Assembly: GCA_025617375.2 (NCBI GenBank)
Contig: JAMYGW020000005.1
Coordinates: 124,001-188,000 of the forward strand
Origin: Acarospora socialis
Lineage: Eukaryota; Ascomycota; Lecanoromycetes; Acarosporales; Acarosporaceae
Reading direction: 5' to 3'
Length of the DNA stretch: 64,000 nt
The notes below the pieces were generated by a model that saw nothing but the letters and a program-made list of their open reading frames with translations, did no database searches and was not told the origin of the DNA. The position numbers were made by a program, and so were the translations under genes. Below, in pieces: positions 44,600-56,500 of this stretch; the stretch's first letter is position 1; the number at the start of each line of letters is the position of its first letter.

Positions 44600-47500
44600 C
44601 AGTTGATCATATGAATTTCACAATTACAGAAATACTCTCTCAGTCACAAGTTAATGAATAAGTTATTCATTCTGCAATATAATGTGCAGAAAAGTAAGAA
44701 CAAGATGATAATCTTTTTTCTGATTGACAAGATAATCTGATTATATGATATTTTAATAATTCAGAAACTTTGACAAAATTCTTTTACATCAATATTTTAC
44801 AGCTTCAAGATTACTTCTTTTATCTTACAACATGATTTAATTTTACAATGAAGTTACTTTCTGATTAACAAAAGACTTGATTTCAATATTAATTAATGAA
44901 TGTTTTTATTTTCAACTTATACATACTCTGTCTTTGTATGAACAGCAAAACTCTCTGAATATATAATATTTATTTGCAGTCTTTAAAAAGTTACACAAAC
45001 ACTGATTATTTCTTTTTTATTTCTCTTCTGTCAACATTTATATGAAGAAAGAATGAATACATAGTTTTAGAGAACTTTAATTTACATTATTCACTGTGAA
45101 GTGAATTCTTCAATTTAAGCATTTACAACATGAATGAAGTTCTTGCTGAGACAGTCACATTATATAATTTTTCTCTATTGATTATATCAGAAATTTCTAT
45201 TTAACATATTCAGAAAATCTTCAGCACAATAGATCTGATCTTTGTCAGTTAAATTTTTGCAGATTAGTTAAAAGAATGCTTTATTAAAAAGAACATGAAT
45301 TATGACTCAGATTATCTTTCAATCTCAGTGATTTTTAATTTTAAGATTGTACAAATCACTCAAAGCAAGATGAGATGTTGAAAAAAGATAAATCAAAAAA
45401 TCATACTGACTGAAACTCAATATCTTCAGACAAATTAAGATCTGTTAATAAGAACTGAGATTGTACAATACATGAAGTATTTTGTTAACTTCATTGAAAC
45501 ATTAATCAGCAACTCAGTTTCTATGCACAAGTTCTTGAATCAAGAAAAAGTCTGATGAACAAACACAATTGATGAGACAGTCAGACAAGAAAGAAGAAAA
45601 AGATAATAAGTAAGAATAATTTGTATAAAAGAAGTCTGAAAGTTAATCAAGATAAAAGACAAGATTAAGAGAGATTTAATTGCAAAAGCAAAAATTATAT
45701 ACTTTCACAATGTAATCAGTGAGATGACAGAGAAAAATGAGCTTTGAATCTTGATCAAGATAAAAAAAGAAGATTTAAATTTTACAGCAATGATTCTTTC
45801 AATTCATACAACACATGAAGAAATTTACACTCTGAATAAAAAAGTTGAGATCTTCAAGAAAAGATTTTATCTCAAGATGACAGTTAATCTTCAGAATATT
45901 TTGAATGTCAAAGAACTTTGATTTTCACAAAAAAACAAATTCATTGACTTAAAAATCTTTATTCAATCTATATTCATCTTTGACTCAACTAATACTGAGA
46001 AGATTTCTGTAATTCTTTATACAAAAATATTTCACAATGCTTCAGAATCAGACAGCATTTCATACTGCTTTCTTAAAGTAATGAAATTTAAATTTATTCA
46101 AACAATAATCAATCTCATCAATATAATCTAAAAGCTAGACTTTCTTTCTGAGAAATACAAGAGAACTTTTATAATAGTGTTATGCAAGTCAGAAAAGCAA
46201 TTCTACAAAGAAGTTAAATTATAAAGATCAATTGTTTTACTGAACATGATGAAAAAAATTATGAAAACTCTGTTAACTGTACAAATCAAGCAGATTACAG
46301 AAGACAACAATTTTCTTTTTGAAAGTCAGATAAAATGCAGAACAGAATGATTTATAAAAACTGTATTGAATTTGCTGATAAGTTAGATTCATATGATTTA
46401 AAACAGTAAAAAGCATGTTGTCATTCTTCTGTCAATGAACATAGTGAAAATCTTTGACACAATGAATTTAACTCAGCTTCTGAACAACTTGTGAAATAAA
46501 TAAATATCTTATTGAGTTATATAATGAATTCAGAGCTTTTTTCACAATCAAACTATCTTATTGATTATACAAGAATAAAAGACAAACTGCTTCTCTATAA
46601 AGACTGAAGTTTCATAGAGTTTTTCTTTATCATTTATTTTCTTTTTATTTTACAATGCAGATCTGCTGAAGTGATGTAATTGATTAAAAAAGAGAATTAT
46701 GACAATTAACTTCACTAATGATATCAACATTCTTTTGTACAGACTGTTCACTGAGATTAACTGCATCAAACTGAAAAAAATTCATAGAGAATGTAAAAGC
46801 TGAATTACACAACATAAAACTAAATTTACTTCTCATAAATACAAGATGATTCACTTCTTCAGAGTCAGAATCAAATTCAATATACAGATAGTTGTATAAA
46901 TTCAGAGCAATGAATTGATTTCTTTTTTAAGTGTGAGAATCTTAGAAATTTAATTTGACTCTAAACTCAAATAAATCACTCATATCAAAATTCTTCAGAA
47001 CAAGATAATCAAATAGACAGAAGTACTAATCAGAATAACAGTATTTATTTAAGAAACTTCTTTCATACAATCTTGACAGATCTATACAACAGTCATTTGA
47101 TTAGCAATGACTTATAAAGTATATGTTTGACACATATCTGTCAAGAATCATCACATAAAGAAAATTGTCAGTGCAATCAAGATTACTCAGTTCAAATGTC
47201 TTTGTATGATTGTCAGTACTTATCAAGTTACTTTAATCAGTACTTTGAAAATTAAAATCTACATTTTTTCTCTTAATTTATATTTAGATGATAGAATGCA
47301 AATCTATGCTGTTCATACAAAGAATACAGTCTTTACAGAAATAAAAAACAAAATCTACAGTCTTATCAGAAAAAGAATTAAGCAGAAAGTCTGTCAATTC
47401 ATAATGATTATAATAGTCACTCACTTCTTAATGAAACAGATGAAGAGAATCAACTTAAAGAAGATTATACAAAATGCATAAACTTAAAGATAATATGACA

Positions 47501-47870
47501 CTGATCAGAAAGAGAAGATTAGAAAATAAAATTAAATCATTGAATCTTTCTTCAAAAAAGTTTTTCAACTTTATCAGAAATTAAGAAAGACTGAAAGTTC
47601 AGAATTAATTTAGTTTTATACAGAATGCATTAATTACAATTACTTTTTTCACAAGATCAAGATTTCTGAAATTTTCTCTGTTAATTACTTGTATAACAAG
47701 AAAGTAGAAACTTCACAACATATATTGCTGATATGTGAAATCAGAAAGAACTCATAGCTGTTTATTTTTTAAAAAGAAAGAAAAAAAGACTTTGTATAAC
47801 TTCTATTTATCAAAGAACTGATTTATGAAATTGTTAAATGAATTGTGTGTGACAGTCATTTAAGTCAGTT
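44600..47870 (+). pseudogene. LINE ORF2 (endonuclease and reverse transcriptase)
   Basis: Endonuclease start near 44670-44780 (YNVQKSKNKM, with an IQKLW block in the place of the usual QEPW). RT: MNIVKIFDTMNLTQLL near 46435. The catalytic box reads FTNDINIL near 46711, where F-x-D-D is expected, so an Asp has become Asn. The RT thumb region gives VRILEI and DSKLKWITHIK near 46940-46990, then TTVIWLAMTYK near 47090. A 91-codon open stretch (47206-47481) includes LNLYLDDRMQ. The C-terminal Cys/His motif (HILLICE) is near 47718-47740. Confidence 0.8.
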
Positions 47871-48057
47871 TCAATTTATGATTAATATTCTCTATGACTA
47901 AAAGTAAAGTTGTTCATCTTATGTCTTATTCACTCAACTTTTGCATTTAATCTACTTTCATACAAAGAACATTATGAACTTAAATTTTCATTCTTGTAAA
48001 ATTTTCTAAGATATGAACTGAAGAGAAGTTCTGCTTAGCATAGCTAGTTCAGTGTAA

Positions 48058-48084
48058 GAATAATAATAATAATAATAAATTAAG
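48058..48084 (+). repeat. (TAA)n run at the LINE 3' end
   Basis: AATAATAATAATAATAATAA, the expected tail of a Tad/I-type LINE. Confidence 0.8.
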
Positions 48085-49840
48085 TACTGCTGTGATGTCT
48101 TTCTGAATAATTCTGCAATAAATATTATGAATATGTAGATATTTGTGTTCATTATTTTTTATATAATGTAAATTCAAAATAATTAAATTCTTAAAGTGTT
48201 TCTTGAAAGTTCACTGAGCTTTATTTAAATATATATTCATAAAAGAGTAAGTTTTTATAGATCTAAGTTTCAGATCTTGACTAATAAAATAAATTAAATA
48301 AAAGTGATTTTTACAGAAATAATAAGTGCTAATACTGAAAAGATTTCTTTAAAGTTTTTAAATTAACAAAATGTTGTATTCTCATATCTGTAAATCTCAA
48401 AGTATAAAAATCATGATTTTATCACATAATTTTATAATATTGTGCTGTAAAATCATCAAAATTTGATGTTTTAATATTAAATGCTGATGAAGATGATAAT
48501 GTTTTTAATTATGAAGATTTTAAACTTTTAAATTATACTGTTCTCAAACTTCATAAAATAAACTTCAAAAACAATAAAAACAGAGATGATGACAGCAGAA
48601 CTTGTTAAAGTAAAAGTAAATGCAAACTTTATTATGCTGAATATTTCTCATATATTTGCTGATCTTACTACTTTCTCTTTTATTTTTATGCTGTATTGTT
48701 TCAGAGACTTTATAATGATGTGTTTGTTTTTTTATTGTTAATAGTGAGATTTAAAGATGTATGATTGATGATTGATTTTATAAAAAATGTAAAATATTTT
48801 TCATTAACATTCAGAATTAATTTTAACTTCAGTGTAAATAAAATAAAAATGCACTTTAAAACTCTGATCACTGAGATCTTGAAGAGAGTACTTGTATATT
48901 TATTTATTTTGTTTTGAGAAAAAAGAAAATCAATTACATTTTCACTTACTCTTATCTGACTTTAAACAAAGAAAGTATTATTTATACTTACTCAATTCTG
49001 AGCAAAAAAAGTATTATTTATATACACACTTATCTGACTTTGAACAAAACAGCAGTCATTGAGAATGAATTCAGATTGTGAAACAGTTAATATTGCAGTA
49101 AAAACTGATGAAGTTGATACTGTCTAAGCTTTAATGTTTGAAACTCTTTAATAAATTTATTTAACACTATATATTATCTATATCTGTGTAATTTCTTTCT
49201 GATTGTTAAAATACTTACTATTATAAACTTTATTGAGAGATAAAAGAATACTCATACTATACTGTCTATCTAGTGAAATATACACTGTTGAAGATAACTG
49301 CAGATAATATATATATATTAACTATAATCAACATAAATATAAAGATTATTCATTTCATATACTTTGTTTTACAAACAGAATCTATTTTCTGATGTTGAGA
49401 TAGTTTAAAAGAGATAGATTAACAGCTGCTTTAAGCTATCTAAATACTGTGAAGAATCAGTCTGAATTAAATAAACTATGTGTCAGCAGTTCACAGAGTA
49501 AAAGAAGATGACATATCTGAGAACTCTTGTTGAACTAAGAATCATACTCATGTTGTGTGATCTCTGAAACTTCAGTTTTGATCTTTTCTTTTTTTACTTT
49601 TTTCATGAAGTTGAAGTTGCAGTGAGACTGTGTATATAAATAGAACATGAAGTTTACTTATTTGCTCTTTATTTATACTTCTACTCTCTTTGCAGATGAA
49701 GCTGAACTTCATTTTTATCATTTTACATCATTGAAGTTGCTTCTGAAGACTCTCTTAATCTGTATTTCTTTCTTTTGAGTTCTTGTTCATTTGTTACAGT
49801 TAATGACAAGATAATTAATGAACACTGCAAAACTGACAGA
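48085..49840. other. Unassigned decayed sequence
   Basis: I see no family. A short local repeat (TTATCTGACTTT and GTATTATTTATA, each more than once) lies at about 48950-49045. An Asp-rich coding-like phrase lies near 48490-48600. This is the region immediately upstream of the DUF3435 gene, where a mobile-element boundary would be expected. Confidence 0.4.
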
Positions 49841-52440
49841 CTACTGCTGAACTATTACTTTTAGCAGCATCAAAAGCTTGTAGTACAAGATCAAACTCAG
49901 TTAAAGACTGCAGACAATACAAGAAAGAGTTTAATATCAATATTGAGAAAATGAAAAAGATAAGATATCTTTCATCACAATTTACTGCTGTCACTAATTC
50001 ATTAACTAGATTCTGCAACAAGCTCAGTCATAATTCTGAAATCTTCTTCAAGAAAGCATAAGTGTCAGATTTCAAAATCTTCTGAAGATAAACATTAAAT
50101 TATTACAAGAGAATTAAGACTGTCTTCAGTCTCAAGAATTACTGACAAATTCTACATATATACATTTTTAACAAGACTGATTGAGACTTCAATCAACAGA
50201 AAAGAAGAGATATACACAATGTAAACTGTGTTGATTACTTTGAATTTTGAAATGTTCTCTGCTGACATTTTGACTATGTATAGTATCTCAACTTACTCAT
50301 TGATGAGTATCATCTTTGCACTGTGCTCAAAAAGAAGTCAATCATCAATCTCAATGATCTGTATCTTCTTCTTTACACACACTGAATTCTTAATGATTAA
50401 ATATACAATGATGAGTGTCAATGAATTCAGATGATCACAGAACTTCTTGTAGCTGTCTTTTTTAATTGTTAATCTTGCTCATTGTTTGATATCTGAGTCA
50501 AACTTAATGAGAAGTTGAACAAGTTGATCAACAATGATCAGAGTAATGCAAAATATAAGTTAAACTACATTGATATGAACACAGACAGAGATATGCAGCA
50601 TAAGTATATTGATGATATTGTGATGACTGTCAATTTCAATTGCAAGTTTGACAGCAATTTCAACACAGCTTGTGAGAATGATAGTGACAGTGATTTCAGC
50701 TCAGTATATCATACTGACAACAATGATTGTGACACTGATAATGACTGTAATGCTGAATTTAAGAAGACTTGAACATTTCTGTATTGACATTTCATCATCA
50801 TTATTGCTTTCAATGAAATTTCTGAGAAATCTAACATGATCTTTATGAAGATCACACTTCTTCATATTAAAGATGAAGATAATAATTCACAAATGTAAGT
50901 GATGCTGACTTGCTGCTGAATCATATATTGTTATTAATCTGTGTACATCTAGAAAAATGTTGATTATTAATAAAGAAGATAATGATTCTATATTTTCTTT
51001 TCTTAATTATCTCATTTCTTTTGCAGTGAACAACAACATCTTCAAAGCTGAGTTGATGAAAGAGATTCAGAATATATTTTGAGTGAAGATGACATGAGAC
51101 AAAAAAAGTCTGACACTAAAATGAAAGCATTGCATCTTGAATTGTTCAGTCTTTTGTGAATCTTTGTACAATGTAACTGAGTTTAAAACATTATCAACTG
51201 AGTTTCTGTGTGTCATCACATAAATTTACTATCTTAAATGACTTGAACAGACAGTGAACTTTCAACATTCTTTTGCTCAGTATAAACTTCAATGTGATCT
51301 TCTGAATGTTGTCAACAGTATGTTTATTTTTTTGTTCTTGAGTTTTCATGAAGACTATACAGTCACTGACTTCATTCATTAACATTAAACAAAGCTTCTG
51401 CTTCAGTTCAAGATTAAATTTTTGATTATAAAATTGACTCAATTTGATCTTATCTGAATAAAGAGATTTGATTTGACATCAAGATGTGCTATTTAAAACA
51501 TTCATTCAATGATGTTATTCAGAAAATGACTTGACTGATCAGTCTGACAGTCAATATAAGCACATTAATTGAGCTGTCATCTGAGCAGAAGACAAAGTTG
51601 AGTCAACATTCTTAAGTAATTTGACTCTATTAAAAAAACAAAGCTCTCACTGCTCAAATTCATGCAGCAGAATACTGACTCATCAGAGTGATCAATAAGA
51701 CATGTTTCTTTGAGAAGAAGAAAAAAGTCAAAGTTTATTTAAATTGTTTCAAAAATAAATTGCAAATCAACATGATCAAGAAAGTTCAAAAACAACACTT
51801 CTGAAAAGCTGATACTGTTGTTTTTGACTTTTAATTTTTTGCTGTAAGTGTTGTTCAGACATTCTCATGAGAGATACATTATACAAAGTTAATCAAATAT
51901 CATCTTTCTGAGTAAGCTACAGTGATTCATTTAACATATTCACTCATCAATGATCTGACAGAGCAGAAAAAGCTTTCTCAGCAAATTAAAGTAATTGAAG
52001 TCAGAATTGCACTCTGTTGTCAACAAGAAAGCTGTTATCATCATTATGAATTTCAGTCTCACATTAAACAAGATAAATCAAACACATCTTCAAAGAACTT
52101 CACAGAGAATAGAAAAGATCATTTTTTTCTGATGTGCAAGTTTATTCAATGCATCTTCTGTCTTGAGAACAAACACAGATCATATGAGAAGCAAGTTTAT
52201 GAGTATGTCAAATTCAACAAGATGATGAATGAAATGAAGAAGCATTTGACAAATTTCTCATTCAAGAATCAAATTTCATGTTCACATTCTCAATGTAAGA
52301 CAGCAGTCTTGATTCTATTGAATGTGATAACATTTAAGATTCATATTGCAAAGATGCATCAAATATATCTTTGAGATTCAGCTAAGTGTTGAATAAATAG
52401 AGATTGCATTTTGAGACTTGATCAAATCAATTTAGTCAAA
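49840..52440 (+). pseudogene. DUF3435 (FluG-domain type) tyrosine-recombinase-like gene
   Basis: Plus-strand coding remnant of about 850 codons, the full length of large DUF3435 proteins. The N-terminal part is near 50090-50220 (LKNYWQILHIYTFLTRL). An Asp/Ser-rich insert lies at 50620-50760 (DNNDCDTDNDCNAEF). The core is near 51140-51310: NVTEFKTLSTEF, then LEQTVNFQHSFAQYKLQCD. The catalytic Arg pair of the usual ...QYxLRRG... reads Gln-Cys, from CG to CA/TG changes at 51290-51295. A 150-codon open stretch (51922-52374) covers NDLTEQKKL and a C-terminal C-x2-C / C-x4-C...H-x4-H finger (CIFCLENKH, CSHSQC, then HIAKMH). DUF3435 proteins include the captains of fungal Starship elements. Whether this was a captain or one of the finger-bearing relatives is open. 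Confidence 0.85.
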
Positions 52441-52623
52441 TGTAAACAAAGCTCAGCTAATGTCTAAACTCTTTTCAATTAGAATGTTATCTGCAAATCA
52501 TGAATTATTTGAGACAGCATCAGGTGCAAGATTAGTGAAGTGATTTTTTTACATGTCATTGTGCTCAAAATTCACACAGTGAAGATACACAAGATCATAT
52601 TGTGTATGAAGACATGTCACACA

Positions 52624-52939
52624 TGTTATGTCCCAACTGAGATTTCTTGATTATAGAGCTAGGGTTTATGCTTCTTGATATAAAGGTTCAAAGGTTCTAG
52701 GTAAACAGTAGCTTTGTATTGTGTAACTAGATGAGTTGAACATGATCAATTTCATAAGAGAATTGACCCTACTATATAGAAACAGACACACTGACACACC
52801 TGGTGTTTCAATGTTCTGATGTGTTCTCAGCACATGCTCATGAGAAAATGCCTGACATTTCATCATTTCATGCTCAGAACTACACCTGCTTCAGGTGTAT
52901 CTCTTATCATGTTACTTTTCTTGAGATATGATCATAACA
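52624..52939 (-). repeat. Left LTR of gypsy 3
   Basis: 316 bp, same length as its partner. It is the 3' LTR with respect to pol. Ends GATCATAACA. Confidence 0.95.
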
Positions 52940-52975
52940 TCATTTTTTCTCTTCAGGCACTAGTTCTCTAGGGTT

Positions 52976-52983
52976 TATTTAAG
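52976..52983 (+). promoter_or_regulatory. TATA-like box of the antisense gene in gypsy 3
   Basis: TATTTAAG, 38-45 bp before the ATG at 53021. It sits at the position of the TATATAAG boxes in gypsy 1 and 2. Confidence 0.4.
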
Positions 52984-53020
52984 TGAGAGTATATATCAGC
53001 ATTTGTTCACCAACTTTTTG

Positions 53021-53476
53021 ATGATGCATCTGAAATCCAAAAATCACCTTTGTCTTGCTGATACCATCTTCTGTAAAGAAGATTCTGCTCTTGTTTTCTG
53101 TGATTGTTGTTTCAACATCAGTCTCTCTTGTATTGTGATGTCTTCTGATTCTTTGGTGTTGTCTAACTTCTTGAAGTCTGTGAAGTGTGCTGAGTGTATT
53201 TGTCAAGATCATTTCTGCATTGATCTCTCTCTTGATTTCTTGAAGTCTGTTTGTTTAAAGACTGAAAATGAGCTCTTCTTGACTCTTGATGAACAGCTCC
53301 CCACACTTTTAGCAAAAATTGTCAGATTGTAAAAAACCTTGAAACAGTCTGAAGCTTGAATAGACACAAAAATGAGGTGTCTTGCTGAAGAGCTTGCAGA
53401 TGATAATGATGAGACTGAGAATGAAAATTCCCAAACAATGTCACAACTTGTTGACTCAATATCACCATCCTTCTGA
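53021..53476 (+). pseudogene. Zn2Cys6-like antisense gene of gypsy 3 (all six Cys kept)
   Basis: About 150 codons in one frame. The first 103 are open, then TAA at 53330-53332 and TGA near 53360 (likely former Gln and Trp/Arg codons) interrupt before the conserved acidic tail (DNDETENENSQ, 53411-53443). Both cysteine groups are intact: CDCCFNISLSC and CAECICQDHFC, each C-x2-C-x6-C, separated by 18 residues. That is the spacing of the Zn(II)2Cys6 binuclear cluster, apart from a longer linker. It lies opposite to pol between the chromodomain end and the LTR. Two other elements in this window carry the same gene. No homology search was possible; a role in the element's life cycle is inference. 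Confidence 0.75.
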
Positions 53477-53529
53477 GCTAATGTTGACTTCTTTTCTCAA
53501 AATATTGAAGTGTTCTTGTGCAGTTCTTG

Positions 53530-56500
53530 AGGTTTTCTCTTGACTTTCAAGTGTTTTCTGAGATGTCATAGCCTTTTCATTTGATGAGGTAGTGAGCTTC
53601 TCCACTAATCATTCTTTTCTCTAGAATGTTCTCAACTTCATATTCTTTGTTGAGTTTGACAGGCATTTCAGTGGTTTGAAGTGGTATGGACTGGTTGCAA
53701 TGCTGTAGCATCAATGCATGAAATATTGAATGTATCTTCATTCTCTTGAGTAAGTCTAGCTCATAGCTTAATTTCTTGATGTTTCATATGATTCTAAATG
53801 ATTCAATGCTCTTGTTCTTCAGCTTCTTGCTTCTTCTTTTAGTCTGTATGTTATTCATTCTTAGATATATCTTTTCTTCTTCTTTGAATGATTTTGCCTT
53901 TGTTGTTCATTCCATCTGCTGTCTGATTCATTTTGTTAGATCTTGGTGCAGTTTTTTCATTTGAGCAATATTCAAAATCACTTTTTGACTTCATGATCTG
54001 TGTTCTTTGAGATTCTGTCATATCTCTGAATTGTAGTTATAGTTCATATAGAAAGGTGTCTCTTTCATGATCTTGTTCTTCACATTGTTGTATGCAAATT
54101 GTGCTGTTGACAACAATCATACTCAGTCATCTTGATTCTTGTCAACATAGTGTCTCAAGTATGTTTCTACCATTTGGTTCATTCATTTGCTCTGCTCATC
54201 TGTCTGTGAATGGTATGCTGTTGACATCTTGTGTTTTATTCTGAGTTCTGCTATGAGTGTTTCTTAAAACTTGCTTGTAAACAGCTTGTCTCTGTTGATG
54301 ATAAACTTCTTTGATAGCTCATGATTGCTAATCAATTCTCTTAGTATCATGTATGTCAATATTGGTGCTGTTGCAGTTTTCTTGAATGAAATGAACATCA
54401 TGTACTTGATCAATCTATTCACTATGGTCAATATACTATTGAATCTTACTCCCCATGCTGAATCCTTTGATGATGATAGCTTCATGATGAAGTTCATGAT
54501 AACTGACTTTCATGATGTATCTGATGTGTTCAGTTGTGTTACTCTGTCATATCATCTATCTTGGTTGATTCTGTTCTTTTGGCATGAATTGCACACAGTG
54601 ATCATCTTGATGATTCAATTTTGAAGATTGCTAATGTTGCATCTTCTTCACACTAAATTCTCAGTGCATTTAACTTCTAGATGCCCTTCAGCTCTGCTGT
54701 AGTGACATATCTTGATGAGTTCTTTGTCTGTCAAGAGAGCTTGCTTCATCTTGTACATTGCTGCTAAGTTCTTTGTGAGAATTTTGTTGTTGTCTTTGCT
54801 CAGAATTTCAGCATGTACCCTTTGTATGTCTTCATGGTCAGATCATCTACTCAAGACATCTGCTCTGCTGTTTTCATTACTCTTTTTGTAATGAATTTGA
54901 AATTCATAGTCTGTCAACTGCTTTATTCAACAAACTTGTTGTTGATTGAGTTGCTTTGTCATTGTGAAGTTCCTCAGATTCTTGTGATCTGTGTAGATCT
55001 GAATTGGTTTGCTTGTTCTTGTGAGATAAGGTCTTCAATCTTGTAGTGCTTTCACTATTGCAAGAAGTTTCTTGTTGTGAACTTCATATCTTTTCTTGGG
55101 TTCTGATAGTTTTCTAAATTGATATGCTATGAATCTTTGTTGTTCTTCTTCAATCTGATATAAGCACATGTTTACTGTGAAATCTGAAGCATCAGTTTTC
55201 AGTATCTTCTCACATGCTGAATTGAGTATTCTCAGGTGTGCTGTTCCACTAAGACTTTTCTTTAATGTGTGAAATGCATTCTTCTGTTTCTTATTCCAAT
55301 GCTATTTTTTGTTCTTATGTGTTAGATGCATTAGTGGTTTCACAATTCTTGCATAATCTGGTACAAACTTTCAATAGTAGTTTGTCAATTTCAGGAAGAC
55401 TTGCACTTCCTTGATTTGTTTTGGTGTTGACCAGTTTCTGACTGCTTTCATCTTCTTAAAATTCTTCTCAATTTGTTCAGATTGAATCACATAGTCTAGA
55501 AACTCAACTTTCTTGATCTCAAATCTGCTTTTTGACTTTTTCACATACAAGACTCTCTTCTTGAGCTTTGTCAATATCTTTTGCACATGTTTGTGGTGCT
55601 CTTTAAGGTCTTCTGAGTATATTAGGATATCATCAAGGTATGTGATCACAAAATCATCAAGATATTCTCTCAATATGTCATTGATCAATCTCTGAAAGGT
55701 GGCTGGGGCATTTTTCAACTCAAATGACATGATGGTGTATTCATAATGTTCATATCTTGTTCAAAATGTTGTCTTTCATTCTTCATCTTCTTTCATTCTA
55801 ACTCAGTAATAGGTGTCTTTAAGGTCTAAGCTTGTGAACTACTTAGTCTTTCTCAACTGGTCTTGCAACTCTTCTATCAACAGTAGAGAATAACTATCTC
55901 AGTGAGTTATCTTGTTGAGTTGTCTGTAATCAACACATAGTCATTTCTTGTCATTCTTCTTCAATACAAACAGAATCAGATATTCTGCTGGTGACTTTGA
56001 TGATTTTATGAATTCTCTCTTCAGATTCTCATCAAGGTAAGTTTTAACTTTCTTGAGCTGATTCTTGCTCATTGAGTATAATAGCATTCACTTTGATTGC
56101 TTTCTGTTCAATAGTGGTATTTTATGATCTCATGACTTATGCTTCAGTAAGTTCATCTTTGGTTGCTCAGAAATCTTGTATGTGTTCTCAATTGTGCATA
56201 TCTCTTTTGTAACTCAATTGATTCTTGAATTTCTTCTGTGTAACCAAGGCATTCCTAGTACTGCATTGTATTTGATTGATTTCATAACATCAAATGTTAT
56301 CTCTTGTGGGTTTTCAAGAATTGAGACTTCCACACAGATTTTCTCATCAATTCTTTCTATGACTTCATTTGTCATTCATATGTTGAATGAACAGCACACT
56401 CACCTCATTCTCAATTCTAACATATTGACCAATCATCAACTCATGATATTACTGTTCACTCCAAAGTTCAATAATGCATTAATCTGATGTCCATTGATCA

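Larger units (their letters stand above)
43260..48084 (+). mobile_element. Tad-like LINE with TAA tail
   Basis: A plus-strand non-LTR retrotransposon. ORF1 (about 43260-44560) ends in tandem zinc-knuckle-like motifs. ORF2 (about 44600-47870) holds an APE-type endonuclease, reverse transcriptase and a C-terminal Cys/His motif. The 3' end is a (TAA)n run at about 48058-48084, typical of the I/Tad group. The 5' end and target duplication are not resolved. Confidence 0.8.

Noticed and set aside
52979-53212. Minus-strand 77-codon ORF
   Set aside because: Shadow of the plus-strand Zn2Cys6-like gene, which has the conserved cysteines.
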